This document shows, piece after piece, positions 55,567 through 64,000 of a stretch of DNA of 64,000 bases. The stretch is from CAZNMF01 sp964573795 (GTDB lineage Bacteria; Acidobacteriota; Vicinamibacteria; Vicinamibacterales; SCN-69-37): the NCBI GenBank assembly GCA_964573795.1, contig CAZNMF010000049.1, forward strand, positions 1-64,000, in the 5' to 3' direction. The position numbers and the translations under genes are program-made. The notes beneath the pieces are model-generated. The model saw only the letters and a program-made list of their open reading frames with translations. It did no database searches and was not told the DNA's origin. Positions within the stretch are counted from its first letter, which is position 1, and each line of letters begins with the position of its first letter.

Positions 55567-58518
55567 CTAGACGACAGCCGCTTCCGGCCTCTGGTGCGGC
55601 GCCTGAGACTGGCGGCGCGGCTGGCCCTGGTCGTGCGACGACGACCCATGGTGACGGCGCGTCCGGTCCGTCACGCGGCGGCAGGCCTCGCGGAACCGGA
55701 CGGCATAGCCGTGCGCTTCCGGGCTGTCGATCGGCGGCAGGCGCTGCCACGCGCCTTGCGCATCGCGGACGGCATCGGCCGCGGCACGCGACTTCGACTC
55801 CTCGGCGCCGCGTCCACCCATGGCATTGCTGGCAAAGGCCGACCGCAGCTTCGCCGCGAGCAGCTCCGCTTGCGACTGGTGCGCGACCTGCGGCTCGTCG
55901 ACGTCGGCCGCGAGCCCTTCGACCCGCAACACGAGCTTCTCCATCTTGTGGAGCACGGTGGCGGGGTCGAGGTCGGTTCCGGCGAACGACTCGGGGCGCT
56001 TGGACAGCAGCTGTCCGAGCGCATGCTGCCAACGCTCGACGAGCACCTTCATGCCGGGCACGGGCACCGGCACGCTCTGGCTCCACGTCGCGCGCACGCG
56101 CTTGACCTGATCGCCGAGATCCGCCGGCACCTCTTCCAGTGCCGCCAGCGATTCGAGCTCGACGACGATGGCCTCGCGCTCGGCGAGCTTGGTGGCCAGG
56201 CCGATCTCATGACGATGGTGATAGCGCTCGAAGAAGCGATCGGCGGCGGCGCGGAAGCGCGTCCAGATCGCCTCGGACTTGTTCTTGCGCACTGGACCGA
56301 TCGTCTTCCATTCGGCCTGCAGGCGTTTCATCTCCGCGGCAGCGGCATCCCAATCGGTGGACTCGGCCAGCGCTTCGGCGCGCTCGCAGAGCGCTTCCTT
56401 GCGCGCCAGGTTGTCGGTCCAGACCTTCTTGCGATCGATGAGATCTTCGCGGCGGCGGGTGAAGAACGTGTTGCACGCCGCACGGAACCGCTGCGCCAGC
56501 GCGCGATCCTGATCGCCCGCGACGCGCCCGAGCGCCTGCCACGCGGCCTGCAGCTCCTGGAAGCGCGCGGCCGTCTTCGCCCAATCCGTGGACGAGACGA
56601 GCTGTTCGGCTTCTTCGACGATCGACGTCCGCTTCGAGGCGGATTCGGCACGCTCGGCGCGGCGCGCGGCGAAGTAGACCTCGCACCGCGCGCGGATGAA
56701 GTCGGTCGCCGTGCGGAAGCGATCCCAGAGACGCTGCGCGCTCTGGCGCGGGGCCTCGGCGACCTGCTGCCATTCGGCGTGCAGCTCGCGCAGCGCGCGA
56801 GCCGTCGCCGCGAGATCCGACGCCTTGCCGGCCTCTTCTTCGACCTTGAGCGAGGCGACGATGGCCTCGGCCATCGAGATCAGTTGTTCCTGACGCTGCG
56901 CGTTGGCGAAGCGGCGCCATTCGTCGAGCTCGCGGAGCTCGTGGACGCGCGGGGCGATCGTCTCCTGCAGCGTGCGAAGTGCCGACGCGGCGCGATCGAC
57001 ATCGTGGCTCGCGCCGGTCTGCGCCGCGGCATCGAGTCCCGCGGTGATGTCGCGCATCAACCGCTCGCCTTCGCGGAGCGTGATCGTCTCGGCCTCGGAC
57101 ACGCGGCGGGCGCGCTCCGTGAGACGGTGCAGGTGCGCGAGCGCCTCCTCGCGCGCTTTGGCCGCGTCGGCCTCGTGCGCGGCGTCGTGCTCCAGCCACA
57201 CGGCCTCGACGGCCCGCAGGCGCGCAATGAGATCCGTGGCCGGGCGCGAGGCCGTCTCGAGCGTGGCGGCAAGGCCGCGTGCCTCACGGCTGAGCGTCGT
57301 CCAGCGGGCGCGCGCCGCGGCGGCATCCTCGAGGGACGTCAAGCCTTCGGCCTCGACGACCAGCGCGTCGAGCAACGCGCGGGTCTGCTCCACCTGGGCG
57401 CCCAGCTCATGCCGCTTCCGGCACGCGGTCACCGCCTTGGCGAATCGCTCTGCCAATCGGTCAGCCTCCGGGCCGTTGCCGACGAGCGGAAGCAGCGATC
57501 GCCACTCTTCTTCGATCGGAACCAACTGCGCAAGCACGTCGTCGCCGTCGAGCGTCTCGACGCGCTCGCAGAGCGCGATGCGCGTCGCGATGGCCTCGGC
57601 GCGGAGGCGCTGGCGATCGGCGAGCTCCTCGGCCTCGCGATCGCGGCGGACGAACGCCGCCTCGGCTGCGGCCGTGGCGCGCGAGAAACGATCGACGGCC
57701 GCTTCGTCGGAGACGCCGAGCGCGCGCCACGCGTCGATCAGGCGCGCCAGCTCGGCGCGTCCGACCGCGGCGTCGGTCAGCTCCGGCAGATGTTCGACGG
57801 CTTCGATCAGCGTGCTCTCACGGCGCTGGCGCTCGAGCGCGGCGGTCTGGCGCGCGGCTTCGGCGGCCTCCCGCTCCTGGATGATGGCGCGCGCGCGGCG
57901 GCTGACGGCTTTCTGATGGGCGCGGACTTCGATCGACCGAAGCTGCGCGAGGTCGGTTTCCGGCGTCGCCACGCGCTCGAAGGCCGCCAGGGCCACGTCG
58001 CGATGCTCGCCGTGGAGGGCGACGTCGAGCAGCTCGTTGGCGTCGTTGACCCGCGCCAGCGCGGCGGCGGCCGTCGCCTCGTGCTTCGCGTGACGCGCGA
58101 TGCTGCCGAGCGCGCGCTCGTCGGTGATCCGGGAGAGGGCTTCGGCGCGGACGGCCTCGCTGGCCTCGCTCTTGGCGATCGTCGACAGCCGGCGGCCGTC
58201 GGTGAGCGCGCGGACGGCCTCGAGCGGAAGGGCCAGGTCTCCGGTCTCGGCGCTTGCCGGCCGCGACGCGAGCGTCACGAGCCGATCGGCGGCTCGATCT
58301 CTGACCTCGGCGTCGGCGTCGCCGGCCGCGATCCGCCCGAGCGACGCGGCGTCGCTCACCATGACGACGGCCGCACGCCTGACCTTGGCGTCCGGATCGG
58401 CCTCGGCGAGCGCGGTCAGCTCGGCGGGATCGTCGAGCTCCCGGATCGCCTCGAGGCGAACGGCAGGATCAGCGTGCTTCCAGCGGGGTTGCGGTTTGAG
58501 TTTGTCGAGGAGGCCCAT
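55567..58518 (-). CDS. Large DUF349 repeat protein with N-terminal HEAT-like repeats
   Basis: The 983-residue product starts MGLLDKLKPQPRWKHADPAV. HEAT-like helices follow to about 200 (AAVVMVSDAASLGRIAAGDA), then long helical stretches. At least three DUF349 units are clear in the C-terminal half (AEWQQVAEAPRQSAQRLWDR, AAWQALGRVAGDQDRALAQR, AEWKTIGPVRKNKSEAIWTR), with two weaker ones before them. The end is basic and Gln/His-rich. The function of DUF349 proteins is unknown. No membrane segment. Confidence 0.85.
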   Translation of the reverse strand: MGLLDKLKPQPRWKHADPAVRLEAIRELDDPAELTALAEADPDAKVRRAAVVMVSDAASLGRIAAGDADAEVRDRAADRLVTLASRPASAETGDLALPLEAVRALTDGRRLSTIAKSEASEAVRAEALSRITDERALGSIARHAKHEATAAAALARVNDANELLDVALHGEHRDVALAAFERVATPETDLAQLRSIEVRAHQKAVSRRARAIIQEREAAEAARQTAALERQRRESTLIEAVEHLPELTDAAVGRAELARLIDAWRALGVSDEAAVDRFSRATAAAEAAFVRRDREAEELADRQRLRAEAIATRIALCERVETLDGDDVLAQLVPIEEEWRSLLPLVGNGPEADRLAERFAKAVTACRKRHELGAQVEQTRALLDALVVEAEGLTSLEDAAAARARWTTLSREARGLAATLETASRPATDLIARLRAVEAVWLEHDAAHEADAAKAREEALAHLHRLTERARRVSEAETITLREGERLMRDITAGLDAAAQTGASHDVDRAASALRTLQETIAPRVHELRELDEWRRFANAQRQEQLISMAEAIVASLKVEEEAGKASDLAATARALRELHAEWQQVAEAPRQSAQRLWDRFRTATDFIRARCEVYFAARRAERAESASKRTSIVEEAEQLVSSTDWAKTAARFQELQAAWQALGRVAGDQDRALAQRFRAACNTFFTRRREDLIDRKKVWTDNLARKEALCERAEALAESTDWDAAAAEMKRLQAEWKTIGPVRKNKSEAIWTRFRAAADRFFERYHHRHEIGLATKLAEREAIVVELESLAALEEVPADLGDQVKRVRATWSQSVPVPVPGMKVLVERWQHALGQLLSKRPESFAGTDLDPATVLHKMEKLVLRVEGLAADVDEPQVAHQSQAELLAAKLRSAFASNAMGGRGAEESKSRAAADAVRDAQGAWQRLPPIDSPEAHGYAVRFREACRRVTDRTRRHHGSSSHDQGQPRRQSQAPHQRPEAAVV

Positions 58519-58664
58519 AAGGTCCGGGCCGCATATAAGAAAAGGCCGTGCCGTACCGCGAACGTCCGGGCAGGTGATCCATGAAACCGACTATCTGATA
58601 GTCCTGGCAGGACTTGTACCGGTTTCAGGCGTTCGGCCTCGACGACGACCGCGTAACCGAAATC

Positions 58665-58845
58665 CGGTCTTCTGAATCCCGAATCCAACGGACGGGAGCG
58701 GTACGTAGCACGCCGATGTGAAGGCCCTGTTGCGTCTACCGTCCGGCCGGGGGGAGAGCGGTTTCGAGCGCTGAAGCGCTCCGTTGCCCACGGGCGCGGG
58801 GTCACGCGAACAGCGCCCGGCGGTTGGGGCGGGAGTCCCTAGGGC
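58665..58845 (-). ncRNA. ssrS: Candidate 6S RNA
   Basis: The 352-bp gap between the DUF349 and pepF genes holds no open frame of note but reads, on the minus strand, like a 6S RNA. CGCCG (58818-58822 strand) and GGCGCTGTT pair with AACAGGGCC and CGGCG (58711-58715) to form a long closing stem. The interior has CCGTGGGCAACGG and the hairpin GAGCGC-TTCA-GCGCTC. The 3' strand carries the unpaired TTCACAT. 6S RNA mimics an open promoter and holds sigma-70 RNA polymerase. The ends are approximate. Confidence 0.5.
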
Positions 58846-58870
58846 CAAATGCTGGAAGCGCGGTGGGGGT

Positions 58871-60682
58871 CTACAGCAGCGCCTCGAGCCGCGTGACCAG
58901 CGCATCCAGCTGATCGATGACCGCCTGGACCGTCTCGGGCGAGCTGAGATCGACGCCCGCCGCCTTGAGCAAGGTCATCGGGTGATCGCTGCCGCCCGCC
59001 GACAGCAGATCGAGGTAGCGGCCGAGCGCCGCGTCGCGTGCGCCGGTGATCTCGGCGGCCAACTTCGCCGCCGACGCGAAGCACGTCGCGTACTGATAGA
59101 CGTAGTACGGCGAGTTGAAGAAGTGCGGGATGCGCGCCCACGTGATGGGCGTGAGGTCCTCGAGATCGACGGCGTCGCCGTAGTAGGCCTCGAAGCGCTC
59201 CTTGTAGAGCGCGTTCAGGACCTCGGAGGTGATCGGCTCGTCGCGCTCGACGCGCGCGTGCGCCGCCAGCTCGAAGTCGGCGAACAGGACCTGCGTGTAG
59301 AACGTGCTCGTGATGTTGTCGATGGCGTGCTGCAGCAGGACGATCTGCTCGACCCGATCGGTCGCGCGCGCGAGCAGGTGCTCGAGCAGCAGCACCTCGC
59401 TCAGCGTCGACGGCACTTCGGCGACGAAGATCGTGTAGTCCGAGTACACGAACGGCTGGCGCTCCTGCGACAGCATCGTGTGCATCGAGTGGCCCATCTC
59501 GTGCGCCAGTGTGAACACGTCGTCGAGCGTGTCGGCCCAGTTGAGCAGCATGTATGGATGGACGCCGTAGACCGGCGCCGAGTACGCGCCGCTGCGCTTG
59601 CCGTCGTTCTCGTAGACGTCGATCCAGCGCTCGCGGAAGCCGCGCCACATGCGGCCCTGATAGTCCGCGCCCAGCGGCGAGACCGACGCGACGATCGGCT
59701 CGAGGACGTCGGCGTACGCGTACCGGCGATCCCATTCGACGAGCGGGATCGAGAAGTCGTACGGATAGTAGCGATCGAGCCGCAGCGCGCGTCGGCGCAG
59801 GCGGTGATAGCGCCGCAGCGGCTCGGCGCCGGCTCGCGTCGTCGCGATGAGGTTGTCGACGACCGATCGCGGGATGTCGTTGCCGTGCAGCGCGGCTTCC
59901 AGCGTCGTCGCATAGCCGCGGGCGCGCGCGTGAAACCAGTCGCGCTGGCAGAGGCCGTGGTAGAGCGTGGCGTAAGTGTTCAGCGTCGCGGCGTACGGGC
60001 CGTAGTGGCCGAGAAACGCGGCGCGCCGGTCGGCCTGATTGCGGTTCGTCGCCAGCACGGCGCGGTACTGGCCGTAGGACATCGTCACGCGATCGCCCGT
60101 GCTCAGGGTGACCTCGGGGAATTTCGCGTCGGCCGTCGAGAGCGCGAGATACGCCTCGCCGGGCGCGTCCGACAGCCGCGCGGACAGCGACAGCAGGCGC
60201 TCGCCGCGCTCGTCGAGCACGTGCTCCTGCTGGCGGAACACTTCCTCGATCGCGAAGCGATAGACGGCCAGGCCGGCGTCCGACGCCATCCATGCGCGGA
60301 CGGTCTCGAGCCCCAGCGCCAGCAACTCCGGGCTGAACCACGACGTCGCCTGCTGCCACCGCGCCATCAGCGCCTGAACCTGCTGCTTCCGCGCGTTGAC
60401 GTCGTTGTCGCGCTGGTCCTCGTCGTACTTGAGCGACGGGTAGAAATAGACCTTGTACGCGAGCTGACCGAGGCGATCGCTCAGCTCGAACGCCTCGCGC
60501 AGCCGCGCGGCGCCCTGGGCCAACGTGCCCTTGAAGGCCGCGTAGCGATCGATGAGCGCGTCCAGCTCGGCGCGCGCGAGATCCCACGCGTCCCAGCTCG
60601 CGTAGATGTCGGAGAGGTCCCACTTGTCGGCGTCGCGGATGTCCGCGCGTGCGCGAGGACGCGTCGTTTCTGGTGCGGCCAT
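58871..60682 (-). CDS. pepF: Oligoendopeptidase F (family M3)
   Basis: The 603-residue zinc metallopeptidase has an N-terminal helical domain (WDLSDIYASWDAWDLARAEL). The M3 active-site motif HEMGHSMH (HExxH) lies in TLAHEMGHSMHTMLS, and downstream is FVAEVPSTLSEVLLLEHLL with the third zinc ligand. It degrades short cytosolic peptides. ATG 60682 is preferred; a GTG lies one codon upstream. Confidence 0.94.
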   Translation of the reverse strand: MAAPETTRPRARADIRDADKWDLSDIYASWDAWDLARAELDALIDRYAAFKGTLAQGAARLREAFELSDRLGQLAYKVYFYPSLKYDEDQRDNDVNARKQQVQALMARWQQATSWFSPELLALGLETVRAWMASDAGLAVYRFAIEEVFRQQEHVLDERGERLLSLSARLSDAPGEAYLALSTADAKFPEVTLSTGDRVTMSYGQYRAVLATNRNQADRRAAFLGHYGPYAATLNTYATLYHGLCQRDWFHARARGYATTLEAALHGNDIPRSVVDNLIATTRAGAEPLRRYHRLRRRALRLDRYYPYDFSIPLVEWDRRYAYADVLEPIVASVSPLGADYQGRMWRGFRERWIDVYENDGKRSGAYSAPVYGVHPYMLLNWADTLDDVFTLAHEMGHSMHTMLSQERQPFVYSDYTIFVAEVPSTLSEVLLLEHLLARATDRVEQIVLLQHAIDNITSTFYTQVLFADFELAAHARVERDEPITSEVLNALYKERFEAYYGDAVDLEDLTPITWARIPHFFNSPYYVYQYATCFASAAKLAAEITGARDAALGRYLDLLSAGGSDHPMTLLKAAGVDLSSPETVQAVIDQLDALVTRLEALL

Positions 60683-60732
60683 CACGCGATCATATGCGCG
60701 TCACCGGCAGCACGCGAACCCGGCGCGGGCGG

Positions 60733-61368
60733 CTACGTCGCGGCTGCCGTCGTGCGGCGAATCCACTGGGCCGCGGTGTCGAGCACGCGCTCGAAGGCGC
60801 GGCCATCCGGATCCTGACGCGCGGGCAGCGCCAGCGAATGGTCGCCGCCGTCGACGAGCGACAGCGTCGCCTGCGGCAACCACGTCATGAGCTCGGTCAT
60901 CTCGTCCGGCCCGCCGAACGGATCGCGCGAGCCGTGCAGGAACAGGATCGGGCGCCCAACCGACGGCAGGTGCCGATCGCGGCGCTGCGCCGGGCGGCCG
61001 GGCGGATGGAGCGGATAGCCGAAACAGACGAGCGCAGCAGGCGCCGGTGTCAGCGCGCCGCCGGCGGTCACCTGTGTGGCGATGCGGCCGCCCATCGACT
61101 TGCCGCCGATGCAGAACGCCGCCGCGCCGGCGTGGGCGGCCGTGATCGTCCGCCACGCCTCGAGATAGGCCGCCTCGAGCACGGGATTGCGGTCGGGCAG
61201 CCGGCGTCCCGCGAGGCGATAGGGAAAATCGAACGTGACGATCGTCACGCCGCGCGCCGCGAGGCCGCGGCCGGCCCGCTGCATCCACGGATGGTCTTCG
61301 CCGGCTCCCGCGCCCGGTGCGAGCGTGAGCAGGGGGGCGCCCGCGTCTGCGGCCCGGTACGTGCGCAT
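60733..61368 (-). CDS. Alpha/beta-hydrolase of the Tex30/KANL3 type
   Basis: The 211-residue protein has LLTLAPGAGAGEDHPWMQRA and TFDFPYRLAGRRLPDRNPVL. The nucleophile elbow GGKSMGGRIA, the acid in HGSRDPFGG and the His in DGGDHSLALP form a plausible catalytic triad. It resembles dienelactone-hydrolase-like Tex30/KANL3 proteins. The substrate is unknown. It diverges from the ArsR-methyltransferase gene. Confidence 0.85.
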   Translation of the reverse strand: MRTYRAADAGAPLLTLAPGAGAGEDHPWMQRAGRGLAARGVTIVTFDFPYRLAGRRLPDRNPVLEAAYLEAWRTITAAHAGAAAFCIGGKSMGGRIATQVTAGGALTPAPAALVCFGYPLHPPGRPAQRRDRHLPSVGRPILFLHGSRDPFGGPDEMTELMTWLPQATLSLVDGGDHSLALPARQDPDGRAFERVLDTAAQWIRRTTAAAT

Positions 61369-61394
61369 GCGCCGATTCTATCGGCTTGATCACG

Positions 61395-61412
61395 CTACAT
61401 CTATGAATGTAG
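61395..61412. promoter_or_regulatory. Probable ArsR-type operator
   Basis: CTACAT (61395-61400) and ATGTAG (61407-61412) form a perfect inverted repeat with a 6-bp spacer, ending five bases before the ArsR-methyltransferase start codon. A partial extra copy (TATGGATGT) follows. Position and symmetry suit autoregulation by the encoded ArsR-type domain, probably extending to metH. Confidence 0.6.
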
Positions 61413-61416
61413 ATTT

Positions 61417-62411
61417 ATGGATGTGACTGGCGTCTCGGCGTTGCTCCGGCTGCTCGGCGACGACACGCGGCTGCGGCTGCTTCGCCTGCTGTCGCTGGAG
61501 GCGCTGAACGTATCGGAGCTCACCGCCGTGCTCGGCGTGGCGCAGTCGGGCGTCTCGCGCCATCTCGGGCTGCTGCGCGACGCGGGCCTGGTCGCCGAAG
61601 AGCGCACGGGCGGGTACACGTGGTACCGCCTCGCGCCGGCCTTCGGCATGCCCGACGAGACGCGCGCGCCGCTCTGGACCTGGCTCCGCGACGAGTTCAC
61701 CAAGGTCACGCCCGCGACGACGGCCGACGATGCGCGGCTGCAGGAGGTGCGGCGGCTGCGGAAGGAAAGCTTTGCGGACCACGGCGCAGGCCAGGAGCGG
61801 GGACAGCTCGTTCCCGGCCGGAGCTGGGCCGCGTGGTCGCGCGCGCTCGCGCTGCTGCTGCCCGCCGTCGACGTCGCCGATCTCGGCTGCGGCGAAGGCT
61901 ATCTGACCGTCGAGATGGCGCACTGGGCGCGTCGCGTGGTCGCCGTCGATCGCTCCACGTCCGCCCTTGCGCACGCCCGCGCGCTCGCGGCGCGCCGCAA
62001 GGCGCGCAACATCACGTGGAAGCGCGGCGAGCTGGAGCGGCTGCCCGTCGACGACGCCGCGATCGACGTGGCGCTGCTGTCGCAGGCGCTGCACCACGCC
62101 GAGCGTCCCGAGGCCGCGCTGGCCGAGGCGCACCGCATCCTGCGTCCCGGCGGCCGCGTGCTCGTGCTCGATCTTCGGGAGCACGACGAGTCGTGGGTAC
62201 GCGCGAAGCTGGGCGATCGATGGCTCGGTTTCTCCGAGGCGCGGCTGCACGAGCTGCTCGCCGGCGCGGGCTTCGAACGCGTCGTCGTCCGCGTGGGCGC
62301 GCGGACGCCTGGCGATGCGTTCACGGTGTTGATCGCCGCCGGCACGAAGGCGCCAGCGGTGCCGGCGGATCGACGCGCCGGCGCCGGAACGAAGAGGAAG
62401 GAACGACACGA

Positions 62412-62415
<4 letters not shown>
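61417..62415 (+). CDS. ArsR-type regulator fused to a SAM-dependent methyltransferase
   Basis: The 332-residue product has an N-terminal ArsR winged HTH (LLRLLGDDTRLRLLRLLSLE, VAQSGVSRHLGLLRDAGLVA) and a class I methyltransferase domain (about 130-320). The latter has VADLGCGEGYLTVEMA, VVAVDRS and LRPGGRVLVLDL. There are no metal-binding cysteines in the HTH. Such fusions are common beside methionine-cycle genes and may sense SAM or SAH. The stop overlaps the metH GTG (GTGA). Confidence 0.9.

Positions 62416-64000
<1,585 letters not shown>

Noticed and set aside
55360..58584. Plus-strand open frame of about 1070 codons opposite the DUF349 gene
   Set aside because: The minus strand shows real DUF349 and HEAT-like repeats; the plus-strand reading has repetitive Arg/Leu/Gly composition typical of a shadow frame.

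Overview
The window is G+C-rich, bacterial, and densely packed with genes. It runs through the replication-origin region of a chromosome. The left part has the classical order dnaA / origin / rpmH-rnpA-yidD-yidC-jag-mnmE-mnmG-rsmG / parS-parA-parB / ATP synthase. High G+C, many GTG starts, ATGA/GTGA gene overlaps, an F1-only atp cluster, a DUF349 protein, an AI-2E family permease and Wzm/Wzt-type export suggest a Gram-negative acidobacterium, perhaps of the Vicinamibacteria. That placement is inference from gene content. No tRNA, rRNA, CRISPR array, transposase or prophage is visible.

Region by region: (1) 1-8470, dnaA (cut by the window edge), a candidate oriC, then ribosome, RNA-processing, membrane-insertion and tRNA-modification genes. 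(2) 8471-11141, a perfect 16-bp parS palindrome, a small unknown gene, a 530-bp stretch without a convincing gene, and parA-parB. (3) 11199-16385, atpH-A-G-D-C with its own promoter and no genes for subunits a, b or c. (4) 16392-25684, a co-oriented run: PP2C phosphatase, polysaccharide ABC exporter, heptose-phosphate adenylyltransferase, mfd, a SurA-like isomerase and a DusB-like enzyme. (5) 25686-36629, a regulatory block: NtrC-type activator, orphan HTH plus a tiny histidine-kinase-like gene, a FliA-type sigma factor, a hybrid sensor kinase with a PCYCGC lipoprotein, a YhaM-like nuclease, a FabZ-like dehydratase with an altered active site, and GAF/SpoIIE and GAF membrane proteins. (6) 36715-42548, a minus-strand run: aminotransferase, AI-2E permease, isolated NuoG and DsbD. 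(7) 42549-55457, scattered metabolic, peptidase, envelope and transport genes separated by degenerate 7- and 8-bp tandem repeats and paired inverted repeats. (8) 55474-64000, DUF349 protein, a candidate 6S RNA, oligoendopeptidase F, a hydrolase, and an ArsR-methyltransferase fusion that overlaps metH (cut by the right edge).

Functional links: the parABS and oriC elements together form the replication and segregation hub. The ArsR-methyltransferase/metH pair and the MetF-like gene at 45519-46364 point to control of the one-carbon/methionine cycle. The 25.7-36.6 kb block is unusually rich in signalling genes. No large unknown operonic system was found. The most unusual items are the candidate 6S RNA, the HTH/DHp gene pair, the atypical FabZ, and the families of short degenerate intergenic repeats.
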